From positions 1 through 64,000 of the forward strand of contig DVFJ01000036.1 of assembly GCA_018713325.1 (NCBI GenBank): a stretch of 64,000 bases of DNA. The letters are read 5' to 3'. Source of the stretch: Candidatus Onthenecus intestinigallinarum (GTDB lineage: Bacteria; Bacillota; Clostridia; Christensenellales; Aristaeellaceae). Numbering within the stretch: position 1 is the stretch's first letter; each line of letters starts with the position of its first letter. The position numbers and the translations under genes are program-made. This document shows, piece after piece, positions 1-9,107 of the stretch. The notes beneath the pieces were generated by a model. The model did no database searches and was not told where the DNA came from. It saw only the letters and a program-made list of their open reading frames with translations.

Positions 1-1001
1 CCACGACGAGCGCGAGCAGACGCTCAACCAGCTGCTTGGAGATGGACGGCTTCTCGATCAACGAGGGCGTCATCGTGCTGGCCGCGACCAACCGACGCGA
101 CATCCTTGACCCGGCGCTGCTGCGCCCTGGCCGCTTTGACCGGCAGATCACCGTCAACTACCCGGACGTGAAGGGCCGCGAGGCCGTGCTCAAGGTGCAC
201 TCGCGCGGCAAGCCCCTGGCGGACGACGTGGACCTGTCCGTTCTGGCCAAGCGCACGCCGTTCTTCACGGGCGCGGATCTGGAGAACATCATGAACGAGG
301 CCGCCATCCTGTGCGCGCGCGACGGCGGCACCGTCATCACCATGAAAAACCTGCAGGACGCCGTGGAGCGCGTGCAGATGGGACCGGAGAAGAAGAGCCA
401 CGTCGTCACCGAAAAGGACAAGCGGCTCGTGGCCTATCACGAGGCCGGCCATGCGATTGTCGGCGCCAAGCTCGAGTACTGCGACGACGTGCACCTGGTG
501 ACCATCGTGCCGCGCGGCAACGGCGCTGGCGGCTATACGCTGTCTTTGCCCGTGGAGGAGCGTGACTTCTCCACCAAGAACGCGCTGACCGACTTTGTGA
601 CCATGGCGCTGGGCGGCTATGCGGCCGAAAAGCTCGTCATCGGCGACGTGTCCAACGGCGCGACGAGCGACCTGAAGCGCTCTACCGAGATCTGCCGCGC
701 GATGGTGACGCAGTACGGCATGAGCGACAGACTCGGCCCGATCTACCTGGGCGGCGAGCAGGAGGTCTTCCTCGCGCGCGACATGAGCCAGCAGACGCGC
801 AACTACTCCGACGAGCTGGCCGCGCTGGTCGACGACGAGATCCGCGAACAGCTGCACTCGGCCTATGAGCGCGCGTTCGCCATTCTCCAGCAGAACCTGC
901 CCAAGCTGCACGGCCTGGCCGCGCTGCTCATCGAGAAGGAGACCGTCGGCAAGGCCGAGTTTGACGCCTTCATGAACGAGGACGGCGCGCCCCGGGCGTA
1001 A
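1..1001 (+). CDS. ftsH: ATP-dependent zinc metalloprotease FtsH, C-terminal part (5' end outside window, apparent frameshift)
   Basis: Membrane-anchored AAA+ protease that degrades misfolded membrane proteins and short-lived regulators. The visible part holds the second region of homology ([20 protein letters not shown]) and the zinc protease motif HEAGH at bases 438-452. Bases 2-37 read [12 protein letters not shown] in one frame, whereas EMDGF and everything after it reads in another frame from base 39. Family members have NQLLVEMDGF, so two bases of a Val codon seem to be missing near 38. The TTG at 36 is not a real start. The frameshift may be real or an assembly error near a contig edge. 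It is the first visible member of a plus-strand run ending with ridA. Confidence 0.93.
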   Translation, partial: TTSASRRSTSCLEMDGFSINEGVIVLAATNRRDILDPALLRPGRFDRQITVNYPDVKGREAVLKVHSRGKPLADDVDLSVLAKRTPFFTGADLENIMNEAAILCARDGGTVITMKNLQDAVERVQMGPEKKSHVVTEKDKRLVAYHEAGHAIVGAKLEYCDDVHLVTIVPRGNGAGGYTLSLPVEERDFSTKNALTDFVTMALGGYAAEKLVIGDVSNGATSDLKRSTEICRAMVTQYGMSDRLGPIYLGGEQEVFLARDMSQQTRNYSDELAALVDDEIREQLHSAYERAFAILQQNLPKLHGLAALLIEKETVGKAEFDAFMNEDGAPRA

Positions 1002-1031
1002 AGGCCAGAAAACGAAAGAAGGAAATTTCCC

Positions 1032-2207
1032 ATGCGGTTTTCGGACAAGCTGGATGCCTATGAAAAGAGCATCTTCTCCCTTCTGGCGGAGGAAAAGGCG
1101 GCGCTTGCCGCCTCGGGGGCGGACGTGATCGACCTGTCGATCGGCACCCCCGACCTGCCGCCCGCGCCGCACGTCATGCAGGCGCTCTGCGAAGCGGCGC
1201 TTCGGCCTGAAAACTACATCTATGCGGTGAAGGACCGTCCGCAGCTGCTTCAGGCGGCTGCGGACTGGTACCTGCGCCGCTTTTCCGTCCGCCTGGACCC
1301 GCAGACGCAGATCATCTCGCTGCTGGGCTCGCAGGATGGACTGGCGCACATCGCGCAGGCGCTGCTCGATCCGGGCGACACGGTGCTCGTGCCCGATCCC
1401 TGCTATCCGATCTTCGCGATCGGGCCCGCGCTTTGCGGCATGCAGGTGGAGCGGCTGCCGCAGCTGCCCCAAAACGGCTACCGCATCGACTTTGACGCCG
1501 TCGATCCGGAGCTTGCGCGCCGGGCGAAGCTGCTGATCGTCTCCTATCCCAACAATCCCGTCACCGCCGTGGCCGACGCCGCCTACTATGAGCGGATGGT
1601 CGCCTTTGCCAAGCGGTACGACCTGGCCGTGCTGCACGACAACGCCTACTGCGAGCTGACGTTTGACGGCTACCGCTGCGGCAGCTTCCTGCAGACGCCG
1701 GGCGCGATGGACGTGGGCGTGGAGTTCAACTCGCTGTCCAAGACGTACAACATGGCCGGCGCGCGCGTGGGCTTTGCGATGGGCAATGAGCGCATGATCG
1801 CGCTGCTGCGCTCGCTCAAGAGCAACTTCGACTTCGGCATCTTCCTGCCCATCCAGCTGGCGGCGGAGGCCGCGCTCAACGGCCCGCAGGACAGCGTCGA
1901 GCAGACGCGCAGCACCTATCAGCGCCGGCGCGATCTGCTGCTGGACGGCCTGGCGCAGGCGGGCTGGGCGATCGACCGGCCGCGCGCCACGATGTTCGTG
2001 TGGGCGCGCATTCCGCAGGGCTTTGAGAGCAGCGAGGCGTTTGCGCGCGCGCTCATGCGGCGCACGGGCGTCATCGTCGTGCCCGGTACGGCGTTCGGCC
2101 CCTCGGGCGAAGGGCATGTGCGCATCGCGCTCGTACAGCCGCAGGAGCGGTTGGAGGAGGCTGTGCGGCGCATCGCCGAAAGCGGCATCCTGAGGGAGCG
2201 GGCATGA
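1032..2207 (+). CDS. PLP-dependent class I/II aminotransferase
   Basis: 391-residue fold-type I aminotransferase. The Schiff-base lysine is K237 in SLSKTYNMAGAR, and the substrate/phosphate-binding features SYPNNPV and VRIAL are present. The overall layout resembles LL-diaminopimelate/aspartate-type aminotransferases (DapL/DapC/AspC-like), so amino-acid or lysine-precursor transamination is plausible, but the substrate cannot be fixed from sequence. An AAGGAA ribosome site lies ahead of the ATG. The stop overlaps the start of the PHP gene by 4 bases (ATGA), so the two are probably translated together. Confidence 0.85.
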   Translation: MRFSDKLDAYEKSIFSLLAEEKAALAASGADVIDLSIGTPDLPPAPHVMQALCEAALRPENYIYAVKDRPQLLQAAADWYLRRFSVRLDPQTQIISLLGSQDGLAHIAQALLDPGDTVLVPDPCYPIFAIGPALCGMQVERLPQLPQNGYRIDFDAVDPELARRAKLLIVSYPNNPVTAVADAAYYERMVAFAKRYDLAVLHDNAYCELTFDGYRCGSFLQTPGAMDVGVEFNSLSKTYNMAGARVGFAMGNERMIALLRSLKSNFDFGIFLPIQLAAEAALNGPQDSVEQTRSTYQRRRDLLLDGLAQAGWAIDRPRATMFVWARIPQGFESSEAFARALMRRTGVIVVPGTAFGPSGEGHVRIALVQPQERLEEAVRRIAESGILRERA

Positions 2208-3079
2208 GGGCGGATCTGCACGTCCATACGACGGCGTCGGACGGCGCCTGCACGCCGGGCGAGGTGGTATCCGCCGCTGCACAGGCCGGGTTTGACCTGC
2301 TGGCGGTCACGGATCACGACACGATCGGCGGGATCCGGGCGGCGATGGCGCGCGCGCAGGAGCTGGGCATGGCCCTGCTGCCGGGCGTGGAGTTGAGCGT
2401 CGTCAGCGCGGGCTCGGACCGGGAAATTCACCTGCTCGGCTATGGGCTCCATCCCGACGATCCGGGACTTGCGGCCTATTTTGACCGCAAGGAGCGGGAG
2501 CGGGAGGCGCGCGCGCAGGCGATGGTCGAGCGCGTGCGCGCGCTGGGCATGGATGTGCGCTTTGAAGAGGTGCGCGCCATGGCCGGCGGGGTCATCTCCC
2601 GCTCGCACATCGCCAAGCGCATGGTGGAGCTGGGTTGTGTGGGCAGCGTCAAGGAGGCGTTCGAGCGCTTTCTGAATCCCGGTCGGCCCGCCTATGTGCC
2701 GCGCGAGGCCACGACGATGGCGCAGGGCTGCGCGCTACTGCGCGCGGCAGGCGCCGTGTCGGTGCTGGCGCATCCGGGTCTTTTGCGCATGGGCGAGACG
2801 GCGTTGGAGGCGTGTGTGGCCGAATGGCAGGGACAGGGCCTGCAGGGACTGGAGGCGTTTCATCCGAGCCACCAGGCCAACCACGCGCGCTTTCTGTACG
2901 GCTTGGCGCGCAGGCGCGGCCTGCTCGTGACGGGCGGGAGCGACTATCACGGCGAGGCGATGCGCCCTACGCACCTGGGGGACGGTCTGGCCGGCTGGGA
3001 GAGCTGCGATGCGGACGTGCGCGCGCTGTGGCATGCGGCGGGAACGCGCTGCGGAAGGCTCCCTGACGAACCGATTTGA
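2204..3079 (+). CDS. PHP-domain metal-dependent phosphoesterase (TrpH/YciV-like)
   Basis: 291 residues. The N-terminus carries the PHP metal site: DLHVHTTASDG at residues 4-14, then AVTDHDT. VLAHPG and a late SDYH motif complete the metal ligands. Relatives such as E. coli YciV (RNase AM) remove nucleotides 5'-3' from RNA or hydrolyse 3',5'-bisphosphonucleotides, so a role in RNA or nucleotide turnover is likely. The start is the ATG overlapping the aminotransferase stop. Confidence 0.82.
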   Translation: MRADLHVHTTASDGACTPGEVVSAAAQAGFDLLAVTDHDTIGGIRAAMARAQELGMALLPGVELSVVSAGSDREIHLLGYGLHPDDPGLAAYFDRKEREREARAQAMVERVRALGMDVRFEEVRAMAGGVISRSHIAKRMVELGCVGSVKEAFERFLNPGRPAYVPREATTMAQGCALLRAAGAVSVLAHPGLLRMGETALEACVAEWQGQGLQGLEAFHPSHQANHARFLYGLARRRGLLVTGGSDYHGEAMRPTHLGDGLAGWESCDADVRALWHAAGTRCGRLPDEPI

Positions 3080-3103
3080 CGGCGGAAAAGGAGGGGGACG
3101 GCT

Positions 3104-4669
3104 TTGTCCATGTATTCCCGGGCCGGCTACACGCCGCCGCAGGCGCCCAAGCCGCCGGCAGAGCCCAGGCGAAAGAAGGGCGGTTCCGGCGGACGCAGGC
3201 CGCCCACCCGACGGCCGGGTGGACGCATCCGCTTTTCGCGGCGGGCCAAGGCGGTCTTCGCGCTGCTGCTGACGCTGATCGTGCTGGTGCTGGCGACGAT
3301 GGGCGTGGCGGTGTTCATGAGCCTGTACGTGCACGCCTATGACGACGCGTTCGTGCCGGGCGTCTACATCGGCAACGTGCCGCTGGGCGGGCTGACGCCC
3401 GAGGAGGCGGCGCAGCAGCTGTCCGGCATTGCGCAGCAGGGCATGGAGGGCTGGCATGTCAATCTGATCTATCAGGATGTGACCAAGACCATCACGCCGC
3501 AGGATCTGTCCATGACGTTTGACGTGGGCGATCAGTTGAACCGCGCGTGGGCCATCGGCCGCTCGGGCAGCCTCTTTGAGCGCTTTATGCAGATCCGCCA
3601 GGCGCAGCAGGAGCCCGTGACGATCGTGGGCGAGATCGCCTATGACGAAGCGCGGCTGGACGAGATCCTCAGCCAGGTGCAGGCGGGTCTGGAGCGCCAG
3701 GTACAAAACGCCACTTCGTCCTTCGAGCCCTCGAGCGACACGCCGTTTTCCTTCACCGACGAGGTATACGGCCGCCATCTGGATACGGCGCCCGTCAGGG
3801 AGCAGATCGTCGAGGCCATCGCCACGTTGACCAGCTGCGACATCACGCTGGAGCCCGAGCTGACCGCGCCCGAGATCACCCGCGCGATGCTCGAGGAGAA
3901 CCTCTCCGCGATCGTGATCGTCACGAGCAACATCTCCTCTTCCAGCGACGAGGGCCGCAACCAGAACATCGCCGTCGCGCTGGATCATCTCAACGGCCTG
4001 GTCATCTCCGCGGGCGAGCGGGTGTCCTTCAACAGCGCGGTCGGCAAGCGCACGACGGAAAACGGCTATACGACGGCGCTTGAGATCGCCTATGGCGAGT
4101 ATGTCGAGGGCATCGGCGGCGGCGTGTGCCAGGTTTCCACGGCGCTGTATCAGGCGGTGCTTCGCGCGGGGCTGGAGGTGTTGGAGCGAACGCCGCACGC
4201 GATCCCATCCAATTATGCGGAGATGGGGCAGGACGCGACAGTATCCGACCGCGGGCTGGACTTTGTCTTCCGCAACTCCAGCGACATGCCCATCTACATC
4301 AAGGCGCGCCTGGTGACGGACACGAGCCGCAAGTACATCGAGATCACGATCTTCGGCAAGCCGCTGCCCGACGGCATCCGCTACACGCTCGAATCGACCG
4401 TGATCGAGACGATCCCGTTGCCAGAGCCCGTGTACGTGCGCGACAAGGACGCCCAATACGTCGTCTATGACGACGAGGAATACCAGGCCAGCGACGGCCG
4501 CGAGGGCTATGTGGTGGAGACGTACCGGGTCACGTCGCAAAACGGCGCGGTCACAGAGCGCGAGCTCATCTCCACGGATACCTATGACGCAAAGGCGCCG
4601 GAGATCTACGTCGGCGCGCAGCCCAGGCCCACGCCGACGCCGGCCCCGACGCCCACGCCGATCGCGTGA
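3104..4669 (+). CDS. VanW family protein with peptidoglycan-binding-like and G5-like domains, membrane anchored
   Basis: 521 residues. Order: a Pro/Arg/Lys-rich cytoplasmic tail (1-48), one membrane helix (about 49-76), a PG_binding_4-like region (about 90-210), a VanW domain (about 290-420, core GGGVCQVSTALYQ), a G5-like beta domain (about 430-505) and a short Pro/Thr tail. Probably an extracytoplasmic cell-wall protein. VanW proteins occur in some vancomycin clusters, but this one has no van neighbours and should not be read as resistance. The TTG start at 3104 sits about 9 bases after GGAGG; an in-frame ATG at 3110 is the alternative. Confidence 0.83.
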   Translation: MSMYSRAGYTPPQAPKPPAEPRRKKGGSGGRRPPTRRPGGRIRFSRRAKAVFALLLTLIVLVLATMGVAVFMSLYVHAYDDAFVPGVYIGNVPLGGLTPEEAAQQLSGIAQQGMEGWHVNLIYQDVTKTITPQDLSMTFDVGDQLNRAWAIGRSGSLFERFMQIRQAQQEPVTIVGEIAYDEARLDEILSQVQAGLERQVQNATSSFEPSSDTPFSFTDEVYGRHLDTAPVREQIVEAIATLTSCDITLEPELTAPEITRAMLEENLSAIVIVTSNISSSSDEGRNQNIAVALDHLNGLVISAGERVSFNSAVGKRTTENGYTTALEIAYGEYVEGIGGGVCQVSTALYQAVLRAGLEVLERTPHAIPSNYAEMGQDATVSDRGLDFVFRNSSDMPIYIKARLVTDTSRKYIEITIFGKPLPDGIRYTLESTVIETIPLPEPVYVRDKDAQYVVYDDEEYQASDGREGYVVETYRVTSQNGAVTERELISTDTYDAKAPEIYVGAQPRPTPTPAPTPTPIA

Positions 4670-4700
4670 ATACATATCAGACATGTAGGAGGAGAACATC

Positions 4701-5084
4701 ATGGACAAGCAGTGCTTTCTGACTCAAAAGGGACCCAAGGCCGTCGGCCCGTATTCGACCGCAGTCGTCTACGGCGACACGATCTACCTGTCGGGCATGA
4801 TCCCCATCGACCCCGCCACGCAGAAGCTCGTCGAGGGCGACTGCGCCGCGCAGGCCGTGCGCGTGTTTGAAAACATCCAGCTCGTGCTGGGCGAGATGGG
4901 CGCGACGATGCAGGACGCGCTCAAGACCACCGTGTACCTGACCGACCTGTCCAAGTTCGGCGAGGTGAACGCGATCTACAAGGACTGGTTCGGCCCGGAC
5001 TATCCCGCGCGTACGTGTGTGGAGATCAGCAAGCTGCCGCTCGGCGCGCAGATCGAGGTCGAGGTCATCGCCCGCAAGGCCTGA
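4701..5084 (+). CDS. ridA: RidA family reactive enamine/imine deaminase (YjgF/YabJ)
   Basis: 127 residues, full length for the family. It has GPYSTAV near the N-terminus, YLSGMIPIDP, and the conserved Arg in YPARTCVEI that binds the substrate carboxylate. RidA trimers hydrolyse reactive 2-aminoacrylate released by PLP enzymes, which fits the PLP aminotransferase upstream. In Bacillus subtilis the orthologue yabJ lies next to purR; here murC separates them. AGGAGG precedes the ATG. Confidence 0.93.
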   Translation: MDKQCFLTQKGPKAVGPYSTAVVYGDTIYLSGMIPIDPATQKLVEGDCAAQAVRVFENIQLVLGEMGATMQDALKTTVYLTDLSKFGEVNAIYKDWFGPDYPARTCVEISKLPLGAQIEVEVIARKA

Positions 5085-5101
5085 ACGAGGCAGATATGAC
5101 G

Positions 5102-5133
5102 AACGCCCTGTTTTCAAAAGAAAACAGGGCGTT
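5102..5133. terminator. Bidirectional intrinsic terminator between ridA and murC
   Basis: Perfect 14-bp stem AACGCCCTGTTTTC / GAAAACAGGGCGTT with an AAAA loop. The U-tract lies inside and just after the stem in both directions. It separates the convergent ridA and murC genes. Confidence 0.85.
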
Positions 5134-5162
5134 TTGGGCTGCCAGGCATGCGGATTTGCCGC

Positions 5163-6557
5163 TTATGCTTTGGGCTCATGCGCCGCGATCTGGTCGTTGA
5201 GCAGGTTGATGTTGCCGCAGCCCATCGTTAGCACCAGATCGCCGGGCTGCCAGTGCGCGCGCAGGTACGCCTCCGCGTCGTCGAACGTGGGCGTGTAGTG
5301 CACGCGCTGTCCGGTGCGCGCGATGGCGTCCACCAGCATCGTCGCATGGATGTCGCCGGGGTCCTTCTCGCGCGCGGCGAAGATGTCCGTGATGAGGATC
5401 TCATCCGCGTCCCGGCAGCAGTCGATGTAGCCGTCGAACAGGCGCTTGACGCGCGAGTACGTGTGCGGCTGCATGACCGCCCACAGGCGGTTGGGGTGCT
5501 GCAGCCTGGCGATGGACAGCGCGTTGCGCATCTCCGTGGGGTTGTGGCCGTAGTCGTGGTACAGGCGCACGCCCTGCACGGTGGAGGTCAGTTCAAAGCG
5601 GCGGTGCGCGCCGCAGAAGGCGTCCATGCCGCGCTCAAGCGCCTCGTCGGGCGCGCCCAGCGCATGCGCCGCGGCCAGCGCGGCCAGCGCGTTCATGACG
5701 TTGAACGTGCCCGGCACGCGCATCTCGATGTGCGCGAGCGTCTGGCCAGCGTGGACGAGGTCGAAGCGCGCGTGGCCCGTCTCGTCGTAGCGCAGGTTGC
5801 CGGGGCGCCAGTCGTTCGCCTCATCCAGACCGAAGGACTCGTGCGCGCAGGGGAGCGCCTCCATCAGCGCGCGCACGCGCGGGTCGTCGCCGTTGCCGAT
5901 GCACAGGCCGTCCGCGGGCAGCAGCGCCAGGAAGGCGCCGAACGCGCGCTGGATGTCGTCGATGTCCCTGTAAAAGTCCAAGTGATCCTCCTCGATATTG
6001 AGCACCACGGCGATCGAGGGGCGCAGGTGCAGGAAGCTGGCGTTGAACTCGCATGCCTCGGCGATGAACGCGTCGCCGTGGCCGATGCGCGTGCTGCCGC
6101 CGATGGCGTCCAGCTGTCCGCCGATGTGGATGGCCGGATCCAGGTTCGCCTCCATCGCGATCTGCGCGAGCATCGAGGTCGTCGTCGTCTTGCCGTGCGT
6201 GCCGCAAACGCCCACAGCCCTGGGATATCCCTCCATCAGTTGGCCCAGGAGCACGGCGCGCTCCATCGTCGGGATGGAAAGGCGTTCGGCCTCCACGCGC
6301 TCGGGATTGTCCGGCGCGATGGCCGCAGTGTAGACGATCAGGTCCGCCCCGTGCACGTTTTGCGGCCGGTGCCCGATCTGAACGGGAATGCCCAGCGCTC
6401 GCAGGCCGCGCGTGGCGTACGACTCGGTCCCGTCCGAACCGGTGACGGCGTATCCCTTTTGCAGCAGCATTTCGGCCAGGCCCGACATGGAGCTGCCGCC
6501 GATGCCGATCATGTGGATGCGCTTGCCCGCGTAGTCGCGGATATGCGGTGAAAGCAT
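5163..6557 (-). CDS. murC: UDP-N-acetylmuramate--L-alanine ligase
   Basis: 464-residue cytoplasmic ligase adding L-Ala to UDP-MurNAc in peptidoglycan synthesis. GIGGSSMSGLAE (18-29) is the MurC nucleotide-sugar loop, GTHGKTTTT (119-127) the ATP P-loop, and HDYGHNPTE the C-terminal Mur ligase motif. I start at the ATG at 6557, because GAGGGAG lies just upstream and MLSPHIRDYAGKRIHMIG matches the family N-terminus. An upstream extension to 6686 would add 43 unrelated residues across the promoter. Inverted relative to both neighbours. Confidence 0.95.
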   Translation of the reverse strand: MLSPHIRDYAGKRIHMIGIGGSSMSGLAEMLLQKGYAVTGSDGTESYATRGLRALGIPVQIGHRPQNVHGADLIVYTAAIAPDNPERVEAERLSIPTMERAVLLGQLMEGYPRAVGVCGTHGKTTTTSMLAQIAMEANLDPAIHIGGQLDAIGGSTRIGHGDAFIAEACEFNASFLHLRPSIAVVLNIEEDHLDFYRDIDDIQRAFGAFLALLPADGLCIGNGDDPRVRALMEALPCAHESFGLDEANDWRPGNLRYDETGHARFDLVHAGQTLAHIEMRVPGTFNVMNALAALAAAHALGAPDEALERGMDAFCGAHRRFELTSTVQGVRLYHDYGHNPTEMRNALSIARLQHPNRLWAVMQPHTYSRVKRLFDGYIDCCRDADEILITDIFAAREKDPGDIHATMLVDAIARTGQRVHYTPTFDDAEAYLRAHWQPGDLVLTMGCGNINLLNDQIAAHEPKA

Positions 6558-6605
6558 AAAGTCACTCCCTCTAAGGCCGAGAACTTTTTCGTGCGTATCG
6601 TCTCT

Positions 6606-6635
6606 ATTATACGCTTTTGCTGCCATATGTATCAA
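6606..6635 (-). promoter_or_regulatory. Sigma-A promoter for murC
   Basis: On the minus strand TTGATA (6635-6630) and TATAAT (6611-6606) are 18 bases apart. The start of transcription would lie about 40 bases before the murC ATG. Confidence 0.75.
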
Positions 6636-6727
6636 CGGGTTTTTGAAAAATATGCTTGAACTCACAAAAACACGGACAAACGGCAAGAAAATCTGCCTGT
6701 ATACTGGATTTTACATGGAAAGTGAAT

Positions 6728-6733
6728 TATAAT
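6728..6733 (+). promoter_or_regulatory. Possible -10 element for purR
   Basis: TATAAT in an AT-rich stretch about 47 bases before the purR ATG. No good -35 box is present at 16-18 bases; TATACT at 6700-6705 is a weaker alternative. Purine control through a PurBox could not be confirmed by eye. Confidence 0.4.
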
Positions 6734-6780
6734 ATGGACGATTCCTGAAAACATTCGTTTTTTTTGAAAGGAGATCGACC

Positions 6781-7602
6781 ATGGACCGCATCCGGCGCAA
6801 CGAGCGCCTCGCCGCGATGACGCGCATCCTGACTGCCGCGCCCAACCACATCTTCACGCTCAGCCACTTCTGCGAGATGTTCGGCGCGGCCAAGTCGACG
6901 CTCAGCGAGGATATCGACATCCTGCGCGATGTGTTCGCGCAGTTTCACCTGGGGCACCTGGAGACCGTGACGGGGGCCGCCGGCGGCGTGCGCTACCGCC
7001 CGATCCTCGTAGGCGAGGAGGCGTGCGCCTGCATGCAGACGGTTGCGCAGATGCTCTCCTCGCCGGGGCGCGTGCTGCCGGGCGGGTTCGTGTACATGGC
7101 CGACGTGCTCTCCCGGCCCGATCTGGTCGAGAAGATGGGCATGATCATGGCCTCGCAGTACTACCGCCAGGAGCCGGACTTCGTGCTGACGATGGAGACG
7201 AAGGGCATCCCCGTCGCGCTGATGGCCGCCAAGGCGCTGGACGTACCGCTGGTCATCGTGCGCCGGGACAGCAAGGTGTACGAGGGCCCCGCGGTCAACA
7301 TCAACTATCTGTCCGGGTCGGCCGGCCGCGTGGAGACGATGTCCCTGTCGCGCCGGGCGGTCAAGGAGGGCCAGCGCGCGCTGATTGTGGATGACTTCAT
7401 GCGCGCAGGCGGCACGGCGCGCGGCATGGTCGATATGATGCGCGAGTTCGCGGTGACGGTGGTGGGCATCAGCGTGGTCATGGCCACGCGCGAGCCGCAA
7501 AAGAAGCGGGTGGAGGGCGTGAAGTCCCTGCTGATGATGGAACAGGTGGACGACGCGCAGGAATGCGCGGTCATCCATCCGTCGGATTGGCTCTTGCAGT
7601 AG
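6781..7602 (+). CDS. purR: Pur operon repressor PurR (Gram-positive type)
   Basis: 273 residues. An N-terminal winged helix (about 1-75, with KSTLSEDIDILRD) is followed by a phosphoribosyltransferase-like domain whose PRPP loop is VDDFMRAGGTA (203-213). In Bacillus this protein represses purine synthesis genes, and PRPP relieves repression. AAAGGAG at 6767-6773 precedes the ATG. It heads the purR-glmU-pth-mfd run and is divergent from murC. Confidence 0.94.
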   Translation: MDRIRRNERLAAMTRILTAAPNHIFTLSHFCEMFGAAKSTLSEDIDILRDVFAQFHLGHLETVTGAAGGVRYRPILVGEEACACMQTVAQMLSSPGRVLPGGFVYMADVLSRPDLVEKMGMIMASQYYRQEPDFVLTMETKGIPVALMAAKALDVPLVIVRRDSKVYEGPAVNINYLSGSAGRVETMSLSRRAVKEGQRALIVDDFMRAGGTARGMVDMMREFAVTVVGISVVMATREPQKKRVEGVKSLLMMEQVDDAQECAVIHPSDWLLQ

Positions 7603-7623
7603 ACAAGACTGGAGGCGTGGCGT

Positions 7624-9003
7624 ATGAACCGTATGGCACTCATTCTGGCTGCGGACGACGGCGCACAAATGCAGTCCGGTATTCCCAAGGCGCTGCACAC
7701 GCTGTGCGGCAGGACGATGATCGAGCATGTCGCGCATGCGATGCATAGCGTGTGCGGCGATGTCGCCTATGTGCTGGGCGAAAGCCGCGAAGCGGTGCTG
7801 CGGCGCGTGGGACAGGACGCCCTGCATGTGGCGCAGCCTGCGCAGGATGGTTGGGGCACCGCGCGCGCCGTCCGGGCCGCGATGCCGCTGATTGCCGGTC
7901 GCGAGGGCTGCGTGATCATTGCGCCGGGCGACGTGCCGCTGGTGAGCGAGGAGTCGCTGGAGCGGCTGGTGAGCGCTGTCGAAGAGGGCGACAGCCCGGC
8001 GGCGCTGCTGTATGCGTCGCTGGATGAGCCCGCGGGATACAACCGCATCGTGCGCGACGAGCTCGGCCAGGTGCAGTACGTGGCCCGACACGACCAGCTG
8101 ACGCAGGCGCAGTCGCGCATCCGCGCGTGCAACGCGTCGATCTACTGCGTGCGCATCGACATGCTGATGTGGGCGCTGCCGCTGGTCAAGCCCAGCGAGT
8201 CGGACGGGCTGTATCATCTGTCCGACCTGGTGGGCATCCTCAGCGGGGCGGGTTACCGCGTGCAGGGCGTCAAGATGCGCGATCCGCTGGAGTGCATCGA
8301 CGTGGACGACTGCGAGCAGCTGGCGCGCGCGAGCAAGGCGATGCGCGCGCGGACCAACCGCCGCCTGATGCGCGCGGGCGTGACGATGATCGATCCGGAC
8401 GCGACCTACGTCGAATCCGACGTGCAGGTCGGCGCGGGCACGCGCATCTATCCGGGCTGCGTACTGGAGGCGGGCACGGTCGTGGGCCGCAACTGCAAGC
8501 TGCTGCCGCATTGCCGCCTGCACGGGGCAAAGATCGGCGACCGGGTGACGATTGAGAACTCCGTCGTGTTGGAGGCTGAGGTGGCAGACGACACGACCGT
8601 CGGCCCCTTCGCCTATCTGCGTCCGGGCACGCGCGTGGGCAGCGGCTGCCGCGTGGGCGACTTCGTCGAGCTCAAGAATAGCAGCATTGGCGACGGTACC
8701 AAGGTCTCGCATCTGACGTATGTGGGCGACAGCGACCTGGGCCGCGACATCAACCTGGGCTGCGGCGTGGTGTTCGTCAACTACGACGGAAAAGTCAAGC
8801 GCCGCTCGACGGTCGGGGACCACGCGTTCATCGGCTGCAACGTCAACCTGGTCGCGCCCGTGCACGTGGGCAAGGACGCGTATATCGCCGCCGGCTCGAC
8901 GGTGACGCGCGACGTGCCGGACGGCGCGCTGTGCGTGGCCAGGGAGAGAGAGACGGTCAAGGAGGGCTGGGTCCAGGCGCGCAAGGAGCAGGGCAAGCTC
9001 TGA
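7624..9003 (+). CDS. glmU: GlmU-like protein: intact glucosamine-1-P acetyltransferase domain, atypical uridyltransferase domain
   Basis: 459 residues, normal GlmU length. GlmU makes UDP-GlcNAc in two steps. The C-terminal left-handed beta-helix (about 250-450) keeps the acetyltransferase residues (YLRPGTRV, VELKNSS, SHLTYVGDS, FVNYDGK). The N-terminal half keeps the pyrophosphorylase fold and GDVPLV, but the nucleotide loop LAAGxGTRM reads LAADDGAQM (8-16). The catalytic Arg (R18 in E. coli) is Gln15. The equivalent of N227 is Asp (VDDCEQL), and NTGIY-type residues read NASIY. The UTP reaction may therefore be weak or lost. It follows purR by 21 bases. Confidence 0.88.
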   Translation: MNRMALILAADDGAQMQSGIPKALHTLCGRTMIEHVAHAMHSVCGDVAYVLGESREAVLRRVGQDALHVAQPAQDGWGTARAVRAAMPLIAGREGCVIIAPGDVPLVSEESLERLVSAVEEGDSPAALLYASLDEPAGYNRIVRDELGQVQYVARHDQLTQAQSRIRACNASIYCVRIDMLMWALPLVKPSESDGLYHLSDLVGILSGAGYRVQGVKMRDPLECIDVDDCEQLARASKAMRARTNRRLMRAGVTMIDPDATYVESDVQVGAGTRIYPGCVLEAGTVVGRNCKLLPHCRLHGAKIGDRVTIENSVVLEAEVADDTTVGPFAYLRPGTRVGSGCRVGDFVELKNSSIGDGTKVSHLTYVGDSDLGRDINLGCGVVFVNYDGKVKRRSTVGDHAFIGCNVNLVAPVHVGKDAYIAAGSTVTRDVPDGALCVARERETVKEGWVQARKEQGKL

Positions 9004-9044
9004 TCCGGGCCTTCAAAATACCGAACGATTCCGCAAAAACACGA

Positions 9045-9069
9045 GCGGGGGAGGCGACGCCTTCCCCGC
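9045..9069 (+). other. Hairpin in the glmU-pth gap
   Basis: GCGGGGGAGGC, GAC loop, GCCTTCCCCGC form an 11-bp stem with one G-T pair. A GTTTT run begins about 8 bases later, too far for a textbook terminator. It may be a processing or attenuation element between glmU and pth. Confidence 0.4.
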
Positions 9070-9107
9070 GTATCCCCGTTTTGGATAGAGCAAGGAGAGA
9101 TGGGCAT

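Noticed and set aside
36..44. TTG at 36 as the start of ftsH
   Set aside because: It lies inside the AAA+ domain, and conserved FtsH sequence continues upstream in another frame.
24..2282. Minus-strand reading frame of over 700 codons opposite ftsH and the aminotransferase
   Set aside because: High G+C leaves few stops in antisense frames. The product is His/Arg/Val-rich without domains, and the plus-strand genes are certain.
3104..4669. Vancomycin resistance function for the VanW protein
   Set aside because: No vanHAX, vanRS or vanY-type neighbours. VanW/G5 proteins are widespread in ordinary Clostridia.
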